Below, piece by piece: positions 6,436 through 12,541 of a DNA stretch of 14,165 bases. A program made the translations under genes and the position numbers. The notes under the pieces are model-generated. The model had not been told where the DNA came from. It saw nothing but the letters and a program-made list of their open reading frames with translations, and made no database searches. How positions within the stretch are numbered: position 1 is the stretch's first letter; each line of letters opens with the position of its first letter. The DNA comes from Candidatus Nomurabacteria bacterium (GTDB taxonomy: Bacteria; Patescibacteriota; Minisyncoccia; Phycocordibacterales; UBA9973): the NCBI GenBank assembly GCA_023267245.1, contig JAHFNP010000010.1, positions 1-14,165 on the forward strand, given 5' to 3'.

Positions 6436-8871
6436 ATGGCTTCTAAGAATAAAAAACGACTGGTTTTGTTTGATGCGCATGCGATCATTCATCGCGCATA
6501 TCACGCCCTGCCGGAATTCACTTCAAGCAAGGGTGAGCCGACCGGCGCTCTTTACGGTCTTTCTTCGATGCTCATCCGAATAATCAACGACCTCAAACCG
6601 GACTTCATGGCGGCGGCTTATGACTTGCCGGACAAAACTTTCCGTCATGAAGCCTATGATGAATACAAAGCCGGTCGAGCCAAGGCTGACCCGGCGCTTA
6701 TAGCTCAGCTCAACACTTCGCGGGATATTTTTAAGAGTTTTAATATTCCGATCTATGACCAGCCTGGTTTTGAGGCGGATGATATCTTGGGTACGATTGT
6801 TGAGCAGATGAAAAAACATCCGCCGGCTGGCGGACTGGAAATCGTGATCGCTTCCGGCGACATGGATACGATGCAATTGGTCGACGGGGAGAAGGTTAAG
6901 GTTTTTACTCTCAAGAAAGGAATCAATGATACTATTTTGTACGACGAGAAGGCGGTTGTTGCGAGGTTCGGATTTGTGCCGAAACTCCTGCCGGATTATA
7001 AAGGCCTGCGCGGTGATCCGTCGGATAATATTATCGGCATCAAAGGTATAGGCGAGAAGACAGCGACTGAGCTTATTCAGAAATTTGGAACCATTGAAGA
7101 TATTTATAAAAAATTAAAAAAGGATGAGCAGACTTTTGAGAAAGAGGGCATCAAGGTGAGAATAATAGAATTATTGAAAGCAAACGAAGAAGAAGCTTTA
7201 TTTTCTAAGACTTTGGCCGAGATCAGGCGGGACGCGCCGATTTCTTTTATTTTGCCGGAGAGGGAGTGGAAAGAGGCGGTCAGCTTCGAGAGAATAGAAA
7301 AACTTTTTAAAGAACTTGAATTCAAGAGCTTGATTGAGCGGTTTCATAAGATGTTTGAGAATAGTAACCAAATCAGTGAGGAGTTTTCTCGGTCCTCGGG
7401 TCGCGTCGCTTCTGAGGCTTTGCCTACAGCAAAGCAAACGAAGCTAGCTCAACCAGACGCTCAAAAATCCCTCACTGATTTAGTGCCTGAAGATGAAGTT
7501 AAAAAAGTGGGCATAGCCCTTTGGCTTCTTAATTCCGAGATGACTAGTCCGACCGCGGATGATATCTTGGACTACGCCCAGAGCAAGTCTTTCGAAGAGG
7601 CCAAGGAGAAAATTTTTAGTGAAATCAAAAAAAATAAATTTGATTATCTTTATAATGAGATCGAATTGCCGCTTATTCCGATCATCAAGAAGGCTGAAGA
7701 GAGGGGTATATTGATTGATGTCGATGATATGAAAAAGTTATCATTGAAATATCATAAAAAACTAGTTGATCTTGAAAATAAAATATATAAACTCTCCGGC
7801 GGGGAATTCAATATTAATTCTCCAAAACAAATGGCTGAAGTTTTATTTGATAAATTGGGCCTTCACACAGCCGGCCTTAAAAAGACAACTGGCGGTGCCA
7901 GGTCAACCAGGGAATCAGAACTTGAAAAGCTCAAAGACAAACACCCGATCATCGAAAGTATTTTGCTTTATCGTGAGCTTCAAAAAGTTATCTCGACTTA
8001 TGTAGATTCTATTTTAAGCATTGTGGACAAGAATAATCGCCTGCATACGAGTTTGAATCAAGCCGGGACGACGACGGGCCGGATGTCTTCAAACAATCCA
8101 AACCTTCAGAATATTCCGGTCAGAGGGGATTACGCCAAGGAGATAAGAAAAGCATTTATTGCGACACCAGGCTACAAATGGATCGCTTGTGATTATTCTC
8201 AGATCGAGATGCGAGTTATGGCGCTATTTTGCGGGGATGAAAATTTGATAAATATTTTTAAAGAAGGTGGTGATGTGCACAGCGCTGTCGCTTCAAGAGT
8301 TTTCGGAGTGCCGGAAGATCAGGTCACGCCGGATATGCGCAGGAGTGCCAAGGTGATCAACTTCGGCATTATTTACGGCATGGGGGTCAATGCGCTCAAA
8401 AGTAATCTCGGAACATCACGCGAAGAAGCTCAGCGGTTTTATGATAATTATTTTGAAAAGTTTCCGAAGATCAGAGAATTCTTCGACAGAGTAAAAAAGG
8501 AGACGAGAGAAAAAGGATATACGGAAACTCTTTTCGGCAGGCGAAGATATTTTGCGGGCATTAAATCTAAAATACCTTTCATCAAGGCGATGGCTGAACG
8601 GATGGCGATCAACGCTCCGCTTCAAGGCACGGCCGCGGATATAATTAAAATTGCCATGCAAAAAGTCGATGCCGAGCTGAAAGAGAAAAAATTGGACGGC
8701 AAGGTGCACTTTTTGTTGCAGGTTCATGATGAATTGATCTATGAAGCCGAAGATAGCGTCGTAAAAGAGGCGACGGAGATCATAAAAACTATCATGGAAA
8801 CTGCGGTTGAGAGCCGTCTGCCACTTGCGGCAAATATTTATATCGGTTCAAATTGGGCCAGCCTCGAATAG
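6436..8871 (+). CDS. polA: DNA polymerase I, proofreading domain largely missing
   Basis: The 811-aa enzyme fills gaps and removes RNA primers. The N-terminal 5'-nuclease domain (about 1-300) keeps its metal ligands: D13 (LFDAHA), EADD at 113-116, D142 and D144 in SGDMDTMQLV, and D194/D197 in GDPSDN, followed by the GIKGIGEKTA DNA-binding hairpin. The polymerase domain (about 420-811) has TGRMSS and NPNLQNIPVR, motif A DYSQIEMR (D586), the O-helix RRSAKVINFGIIYG (K639, F643, Y647) and motif C QVHDE (D765). Between them E. coli PolA has about 200 residues of 3'-5' exonuclease. Here only about 110 are found and the exonuclease DxE motifs are absent, so the enzyme should lack proofreading. Residues about 312-348 are encoded by a 112-bp inverted-repeat element. 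The stop is TAG. The gene lies directly after tsaE. Confidence 0.97.
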   Translation: MASKNKKRLVLFDAHAIIHRAYHALPEFTSSKGEPTGALYGLSSMLIRIINDLKPDFMAAAYDLPDKTFRHEAYDEYKAGRAKADPALIAQLNTSRDIFKSFNIPIYDQPGFEADDILGTIVEQMKKHPPAGGLEIVIASGDMDTMQLVDGEKVKVFTLKKGINDTILYDEKAVVARFGFVPKLLPDYKGLRGDPSDNIIGIKGIGEKTATELIQKFGTIEDIYKKLKKDEQTFEKEGIKVRIIELLKANEEEALFSKTLAEIRRDAPISFILPEREWKEAVSFERIEKLFKELEFKSLIERFHKMFENSNQISEEFSRSSGRVASEALPTAKQTKLAQPDAQKSLTDLVPEDEVKKVGIALWLLNSEMTSPTADDILDYAQSKSFEEAKEKIFSEIKKNKFDYLYNEIELPLIPIIKKAEERGILIDVDDMKKLSLKYHKKLVDLENKIYKLSGGEFNINSPKQMAEVLFDKLGLHTAGLKKTTGGARSTRESELEKLKDKHPIIESILLYRELQKVISTYVDSILSIVDKNNRLHTSLNQAGTTTGRMSSNNPNLQNIPVRGDYAKEIRKAFIATPGYKWIACDYSQIEMRVMALFCGDENLINIFKEGGDVHSAVASRVFGVPEDQVTPDMRRSAKVINFGIIYGMGVNALKSNLGTSREEAQRFYDNYFEKFPKIREFFDRVKKETREKGYTETLFGRRRYFAGIKSKIPFIKAMAERMAINAPLQGTAADIIKIAMQKVDAELKEKKLDGKVHFLLQVHDELIYEAEDSVVKEATEIIKTIMETAVESRLPLAANIYIGSNWASLE
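7370..7481 (+). repeat. MITE-like inverted-repeat element inside polA
   Basis: The ends are perfect 12-bp inverted repeats: AAATCAGTGAGG at 7370-7381 and its reverse complement at 7470-7481, with pairing continuing weakly inward (TTTT/AAAA). Inside is a hairpin GCTTTGC-CTACA-GCAAAGC (7417-7435), flanked by GCTTC/GAAGC (7408-7412, 7440-7444) and GCGTC/GACGC (7403-7407, 7456-7460). The 112-bp unit is open in the polA frame. No clear target duplication is seen. Whether it occurs elsewhere in the genome cannot be seen here. Confidence 0.65.
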
Positions 8872-8881
8872 GCGACTCCTA

Positions 8882-8910
8882 TTGACTTTTTGGGTTATAT
8901 ATGATAGATT
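8882..8910 (+). promoter_or_regulatory. Promoter of the 344-aa orphan gene
   Basis: TTGACT at 8882-8887, a 17-bp spacer and TAGATT at 8905-8910 with TGA before it. It is the same TTGAC / TATATGATA layout as the promoters at 482 and 2282. The leader is about 40 nt. A second TTGACA at 8935-8940 has no -10 at a suitable distance. Confidence 0.65.
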
Positions 8911-8955
8911 AATAAAAAAGTTTTTTGACAAACAAACCCTTTAAATCTAAAGCCA

Positions 8956-9990
8956 ATGAACAGCTCGGACAGCACAAAAAACATTGTACCAAGAGGATAC
9001 AATGAATTTTACTCAAAAATTACAATTTTTCTTTCAAAAATTATGTCTAAAATACAGGCATATGAATTTATTCCAAATTATTTAGTTTTGGAATTTGATT
9101 CAGAAGATTCCGCTGGAATTGCAGAACAAATTCTTACGGGAAATGAAACACTTTCTTGTAAAGAAAATGTAAAATATCTTCATATTCTTTTGCCAAACAT
9201 TAATGAAAGCGAACAGGAAAGGAAAGATGGAACTATGTTAGTTGAAAAAGCTAACAGCATTATTACCAATGACCTCAAGATGCCTAAATCGACAGGAGAA
9301 ATGAAATTTGGATATAAAAAACTTTTCATTTCTCAAAATCAAATGCTGGTAACGCGCGCAGAATTTGCTCCTTCAGAAAATATCGCCTATGCAGTTTCCG
9401 TATTGCGTAAAAATGATCTTTTTTGTTTTCAGAAAGGTTTGAGTATCTATTTATTTTTGAGTGAGTCTTCTATCGAAGACGAACTTCAAAAGAGACTAAA
9501 AGAAATAAATAATGTACGAAAAAAACTACTAAAAGGTCTGCCTGTAATGAATACAATCTACAGAGATACTTTTAGAAAAAATCCTGAAATATTTTCTTTA
9601 GCTCTTAAAAACCTAACTGATTGCAAAGAAGCCATAAAAAGATTAAACGGTGCTGGTTATCAAGCTCAGGAAGTAGAAGGCACAAAAACTATAAAAATTG
9701 TTTTTATCTATCATCGGGGGGATATAATTAGTAAGACAAAACAAAATATCACTAATAACCCCGCTGCCTCACCTAAACAGAAACCAAAAAAAGATCAGGC
9801 AGTAAGTTCACCCAATGAACTGGAGATGAAGTTGAAAAATTTGGCCCCAGATATATTAAAAATATTTCCGGAATTGGTTGCTCAATTTGCTTGGGAAAAA
9901 TTGAATGCTGGTAAAATCATTCTTCTTGATCCGTCTTCAAGGAAGGTGCTTTCGGAGAAAGATTTCATCAGTTTATTCAAAAAGGGTTAA
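8956..9990 (+). CDS. Hypothetical cytoplasmic protein, 344 aa
   Basis: I do not recognise this protein. It has no signal peptide and no membrane helix. Residues 1-255 look like a mixed alpha/beta fold with an amphipathic helix at about 170-195. Two segments of similar flavour (NYLVLEFDSEDSAGIAEQIL at about 41-60 and IFSLALKNLTDCKEAIKRLN at about 212-231) might be ferredoxin-like halves, but this is only an impression. Residues 258-288 form a Pro/Lys/Gln/Ser-rich linker. A small C-terminal unit at 288-344 is hydrophobic-helical and ends in a strand-turn (GKIILLDPSSRKVLSEKDF). The start fits the promoter at 8882-8910. The gene is more AT-rich than polA by eye, is bracketed by its own promoter and terminator, and splits two housekeeping genes, which suggests later insertion. 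Confidence 0.75.
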   Translation: MNSSDSTKNIVPRGYNEFYSKITIFLSKIMSKIQAYEFIPNYLVLEFDSEDSAGIAEQILTGNETLSCKENVKYLHILLPNINESEQERKDGTMLVEKANSIITNDLKMPKSTGEMKFGYKKLFISQNQMLVTRAEFAPSENIAYAVSVLRKNDLFCFQKGLSIYLFLSESSIEDELQKRLKEINNVRKKLLKGLPVMNTIYRDTFRKNPEIFSLALKNLTDCKEAIKRLNGAGYQAQEVEGTKTIKIVFIYHRGDIISKTKQNITNNPAASPKQKPKKDQAVSSPNELEMKLKNLAPDILKIFPELVAQFAWEKLNAGKIILLDPSSRKVLSEKDFISLFKKG

Positions 9991-9995
9991 TTTTA

Positions 9996-10028
9996 AAAAA
10001 GTCGTTGTAATAATTACAACGACTTTTT
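9996..10028 (+). terminator. Rho-independent terminator after the 344-aa gene
   Basis: A perfect 15-bp stem (9996-10010 with 10014-10028) with a TAA loop. The A-run on one side and T-run on the other make it usable in both directions. Confidence 0.88.
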
Positions 10029-10069
10029 ATTTTACTAAATACTCACAATACTATTTGAAGAAGATTTTA

Positions 10070-10078
10070 TGATACAAT
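10070..10078 (+). promoter_or_regulatory. Extended -10 of the ICMT-like gene
   Basis: TGA-TACAAT at 10070-10078 is an extended -10. It ends 8 nt before the ATG at 10087 and overlaps the earlier ATG at 10069, which therefore cannot be the start for transcripts made here. The nearest -35-like hexamers have wrong spacing. Confidence 0.6.
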
Positions 10079-10086
10079 CAAAATAT

Positions 10087-10554
10087 ATGGAAAAAGAAAT
10101 AAAAGCGACCGTTCACCATGTTTTATCTTATTCTTACTCAGTTTTTTGGCTTGGTTTGATTTTGGGGATGCTTGTTGATTTGGCTTATCCGATCCGGATA
10201 ATCCCTAAAGCGATTACTGAACCAATAGGGTTAGCTTTGATGATCCTTGCACCGCTCCTCATTTTCTGGGCCCAGTCCACTTCCTACAAGCTCTCCTTGA
10301 AGAAAGAAAAATTAACCAAAGAAGATTTTGGCCGCGGGCCCTACAAGCTGACCGGCAGCCCGACCCACCTAGGCCTTATGTTCTTATCTTTGGGATTTGG
10401 AGTTTTAATCAACTCAATTTTTGTAATTATCTTTACGATTATTTCATATTTTGTCTCGCGCCATTCTTTTGTTAAAGAGGAGGAAAAAATGCTCAGTGAA
10501 AGATACGGAGAAGAATATTTAAATTACAAAAAATCTGTTAATACTTGGCTATAA
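10087..10554 (+). CDS. Isoprenylcysteine carboxyl methyltransferase-like membrane protein
   Basis: From the ATG at 10087 the protein is 155 aa. The frame is open from 10069, but that ATG lies in the -10 box. Hydrophobic segments are at about 17-32, 46-62 and a paired hairpin at 94-124. The C-terminal half has the ICMT/PEMT signature: GRGPYKLTGSPTHLGL (83-97), where the usual form is GPYRYxRHPxYLG, then an EEE (131-133) and ERYGEEYLNYKKSV (138-151). In the family this region binds S-adenosylmethionine and methylates a small lipid or prenyl-cysteine substrate at the membrane. The usual RHP is changed to GSP-T-H here, so substrate and activity are uncertain. holA starts 2 nt after the stop, suggesting one operon with coupled translation. 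Confidence 0.85.
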   Translation: MEKEIKATVHHVLSYSYSVFWLGLILGMLVDLAYPIRIIPKAITEPIGLALMILAPLLIFWAQSTSYKLSLKKEKLTKEDFGRGPYKLTGSPTHLGLMFLSLGFGVLINSIFVIIFTIISYFVSRHSFVKEEEKMLSERYGEEYLNYKKSVNTWL

Positions 10555-10556
10555 AA

Positions 10557-11201
10557 ATGCTGTATCTTTTTTATGGTTCCAGTCTTGAGGCTAAAAAAAA
10601 GAAAATCCAGAAAATTTTAAGCCCCTTGGATTCGAATCAAATTCTGCAAATAACGGATATTAATTTCAATCCCGAACTTGTGAACAATGTGATCTATGGC
10701 GATTCTCTTTTTGATTCGAAAGAAACGATAGTTTTTAAGGATGTTTTTGAAAATAAAGAAGCTCAGGACTTTATCTTGAGCAGGCTTGAAAGAATGAGTG
10801 AGTCTAAAAAGACTTTTATTTTCTTAGAGCAAAAATTACTTAAGGATATAATTGATAAATTTAAAAAAGGAACAGCAGAAATCGAGGAATTTAAATCGGC
10901 TGCGGCAAGGGCAGAGAAATCGAATCCTTTCGCTGTAACTTATCCCTTGGGTAGTCGGGACAAAAAGAACACTTGGATTAGTTTTCAAAAAGTGATTCAA
11001 AATCAGGCTGAACCGGAGGCTTTGGCCGGCATAATTTTCTGGAAAATTAAGAGTATGATCCTAGAAAAAGATACGAAAAAATATTCTGAACGGGAACTTA
11101 TAGAATTGTCTTCAAAAATAATTTCTATCTATCACGAAGGCCATAGGGGAATGGGAGATATAGAAACTGGTTTGGAGAGGTTGATATTGGAGAGTATATA
11201 A
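10557..11201 (+). CDS. holA: DNA polymerase III delta subunit, short form
   Basis: The likely start is the ATG at 10557 (MLYLFYGSS), 2 nt after the previous stop. A TTG at 10545 in the same frame overlaps the upstream gene. The 214-aa protein is much shorter than E. coli delta (343 aa). The N-terminus has the LYLFYGSS strand-loop that corresponds to the degenerate P-loop of delta, then the YGDSLFDSKETIVFKDVF segment (48-64), in which other deltas have FGxxRLVVLxxx. The C-terminal helical collar region shows FAVTYPLGSRDKKNTW (125-140) and the PEALAGIIFWKIKSMI helix (153-168), which is typical. Delta opens the beta clamp and is part of the clamp loader. The short form is common in Patescibacteria. 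Confidence 0.85.
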   Translation: MLYLFYGSSLEAKKKKIQKILSPLDSNQILQITDINFNPELVNNVIYGDSLFDSKETIVFKDVFENKEAQDFILSRLERMSESKKTFIFLEQKLLKDIIDKFKKGTAEIEEFKSAAARAEKSNPFAVTYPLGSRDKKNTWISFQKVIQNQAEPEALAGIIFWKIKSMILEKDTKKYSERELIELSSKIISIYHEGHRGMGDIETGLERLILESI

Positions 11202-11207
11202 TTGGTG

Positions 11208-11296
11208 GTCACAAATAATTTCTCGCCGTCGCTCGAAATTTTCGCGACCCCGGCTCGTGGTTTTGCCTGCTGGCAAAACATCACTGCGCCTCGCAC
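11208..11296 (+). repeat. G+C-rich, hairpin-containing intergenic stretch, possible decayed repeat
   Basis: Between holA and the tRNA terminator lies a segment unlike its AT-rich surroundings, with CG-rich words and a perfect 8-bp hairpin GTTTTGCC-TGCT-GGCAAAAC (11260-11279). Its order of motifs (TTTCTCG, TCGCG, then a TTTGCC hairpin) recalls the element inside polA, so the two may belong to one family. No ORF or promoter is seen. Confidence 0.4.
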
Positions 11297-11301
11297 AAAC
11301 T

Positions 11302-11326
11302 AAAAATCCCCCGCAGAGGAGATTTT
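11302..11326 (-). terminator. Terminator of tRNA-Lys
   Basis: On the minus strand a 9-bp stem with one G-U pair (11326-11318 with 11311-11303) has a 6-nt loop and ends in TTTTT (11306-11302). It starts 12 nt after the tRNA 3' end. Confidence 0.8.
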
Positions 11327-11337
11327 CTTAACATTTG

Positions 11338-11410
11338 TGCGCCCGGTTGGAATCGAACCAACGACCTTATCCTTAAAAGGGATCTGCTCTACCGACTGAG
11401 CTACGGGCGC
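11338..11410 (-). tRNA. tRNA-Lys (anticodon UUU)
   Basis: A 73-nt cloverleaf is read on the minus strand: acceptor GCGCCCG/CGGGCGC, D arm GCTC-AGTCGGTA-GAGC, anticodon loop CTTTTAA with UUU, variable loop AGGTC, T arm GTTGG-TTCGATT-CCAAC and discriminator A. CCA is not encoded (the next bases are CAA) and must be added afterwards. Pair 27-43 is G-A, a mismatch at the top of the anticodon stem. Confidence 0.97.
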
Positions 11411-11437
11411 AATATACTTACGCATTATTCTACATTT

Positions 11438-11812
11438 TTATAGTGGAAGGTCAATTGCCCAGATACCGGGGCCTAAGAATATCAGAGATAATAGAGTCAA
11501 AATCAGAAGCAAATGAAAATCATTTGATCGGCGAAGATGAGCCAATTCAACTCCTTGATTTACATTCATGAAAACAATGAATAGTATGGCTAGAATAAAA
11601 GCCGTCGGCTGAACCAAAAGCCCTAAAACTAGGAGTATTCCTCCGATGAGCGGTATTCCTGACCAGAGGATCACTCCCATTCCGCCGCCGGCTCTTTTGG
11701 AGATCATAAAATTTTCAAAGGCTGTCTTGAAAAGGAAATAGCCCAAAAACAATCTGAAAACAACCGGTACAAAACCGGCGTAGTTGTATAAATCTGGATA
11801 AAGGCTTAACAT
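11438..11812 (-). CDS. DoxX-like four-helix membrane protein
   Basis: The 124-aa protein has four hydrophobic segments at about 14-30, 46-66, 70-84 and 98-114. The first holds FRLFLGYFLFKTAFENF, the arrangement found at the start of DoxX/SURF4-type proteins (LRLxxGxxFLxxGxxKL). A Gly-rich turn GGGMG follows, then ILLVLGLLVQPTAFILAILF and a loop with RRSNDFHLLLIL, also as in DoxX. Family members are membrane proteins of poorly known function, some linked to thiosulfate oxidation or redox balance. No redox residues can be assigned here. The start at 11812 is 7 nt from a -10 box, so it is likely leaderless. It is divergent from the trmH-like gene with 23 bp between start codons. Confidence 0.8.
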   Translation of the reverse strand: MLSLYPDLYNYAGFVPVVFRLFLGYFLFKTAFENFMISKRAGGGMGVILWSGIPLIGGILLVLGLLVQPTAFILAILFIVFMNVNQGVELAHLRRSNDFHLLLILTLLSLIFLGPGIWAIDLPL

Positions 11813-11819
11813 GCTTAAC

Positions 11820-11827
11820 AGTATAAC
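11820..11827. promoter_or_regulatory. Overlapping divergent -10 boxes (doxX-like / trmH-like)
   Basis: The octamer AGTATAAC holds TATAAC on the plus strand (11822-11827, 8 nt before the ATG at 11836) and TATACT on the minus strand (11825-11820, 7 nt before the ATG at 11812). One A+T core could thus drive both genes with leaderless transcripts. No strong -35 is seen for either; a GCTTAACA direct repeat (11804-11820) lies next to it. Confidence 0.6.
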
Positions 11828-11835
11828 TTAATCAA

Positions 11836-12309
11836 ATGAAAAAAGAAATTATTTTAATTTTACATGATATCAGAAGCGCCCAAAATGTCGGGGCGATTTT
11901 CCGGACCGCCGAGGCGGGTGGAGTTTCAAAAATATATTTGACCGGCTATACGCCGGCGCCGCTTGATCGATTTGGTAGGAAAAGAAGCGATGTTGCCAAG
12001 GCGGCTCTCGGGGCGGAGGACTTGGTCGCATGGGAGAGTAAAAAAAGCCTGCCGGCCCTAATATCTAAATTGAAAAAGGAGAAATTTTTTATCGTTGCCC
12101 TAGAACAAGCCGAGAACTCGGTTGATTATAAGAAGATTAAAATCGAAAATAAAACAGCCTTAATCGTCGGCAATGAAGTTCTCGGTCTACCGAAGAACAT
12201 TTTGGATAAAGTGGATAAAATTGCTGAAATTAAAATGTTAGGAAAAAAAGAATCATTAAATGTTTCTGTTGCCTTGGGGGTGGCGCTTTACAGAATTTGT
12301 AACTTATAA
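11836..12309 (+). CDS. TrmH/SpoU-family RNA 2'-O-ribose methyltransferase
   Basis: The 157-aa protein is a minimal SPOUT methyltransferase without the N-terminal RNA-binding extension of TrmH or RlmB. Motif 1 is HDIRSAQNVGAIFRTAEAGGV (10-30, N17, R23), motif 2 is ALIVGNEVLGLP (108-119, E114) and motif 3 is MLGKKESLNVSVALGVALY (134-152, N142). Together these form the knot that binds S-adenosylmethionine and methylates a ribose 2'-OH in tRNA or rRNA. Length resembles TrmL, but the substrate cannot be read from the sequence. The start is 8 nt after a -10 box, leaderless, and is shared with the divergent doxX-like promoter. No convincing terminator follows. Confidence 0.93.
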   Translation: MKKEIILILHDIRSAQNVGAIFRTAEAGGVSKIYLTGYTPAPLDRFGRKRSDVAKAALGAEDLVAWESKKSLPALISKLKKEKFFIVALEQAENSVDYKKIKIENKTALIVGNEVLGLPKNILDKVDKIAEIKMLGKKESLNVSVALGVALYRICNL

Positions 12310-12394
12310 TGCACGGATATTTTTCTGCTGAAAAATTCCTCGTGCTCGCACCGCCGTGCTCCCAAGGCATTCTAAATTACAAATTCTAAAAAGC
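12310..12394. other. Convergent intergenic region with hairpin and short repeats
   Basis: A 7-bp hairpin ATTTTTC-TGCT-GAAAAAT sits at 12319-12336. A CGTGCTC direct repeat lies in a G+C-rich patch at about 12341-12361, and ATTCTAAA occurs twice (12369-12376, 12383-12390). It may hold weak bidirectional termination, but no clean terminator is visible. Confidence 0.4.
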
Positions 12395-12541
12395 CTATTT
12401 ATTATAGACTTGTCCGGTGATTGGCTTGAGGAATGGATTTTTTGAATTTTCAAGACGCGCCGGTCCGCCGGTGAAAAACCAGATAATCCAAAGAAGAGCC
12501 AGTATCAGTAATAAATATTTTAAATCTTTTAATGCTTCCAT
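12395..12541 (-). CDS. Small single-span membrane protein (48 aa) overlapping fpg
   Basis: An ATG at 12541 lies inside the last codons of fpg and opens a 48-codon frame ending in TAG at 12395, with a 13-bp overlap. The product has a short charged start (MEALKDLKY), a strong membrane helix at about 9-23 (LLLILALLWIIWFF) and a polar tail of about 25 residues with GGPARL and NPFLKPITGQ. The overlap suggests coupled translation with fpg. I do not recognise a family. Hydrophobic-then-positive order suggests N-in or a small anchored peptide, but topology is open. It is short and could be chance, yet the clean helix and tight overlap argue for a gene. Confidence 0.6.
   Translation of the reverse strand: MEALKDLKYLLLILALLWIIWFFTGGPARLENSKNPFLKPITGQVYNK

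Noticed and set aside
8935..8940. Second TTGACA before the 344-aa gene
   Set aside because: A -10 at 17 bp would fall inside the start codon, and none is present. The promoter at 8882-8910 explains the gene.
10069..10086. Earlier ATG at 10069 as start of the ICMT-like gene
   Set aside because: It overlaps the extended -10 box, and the added residues are not hydrophobic or family-like. ATG at 10087 lies 8 nt after the -10.
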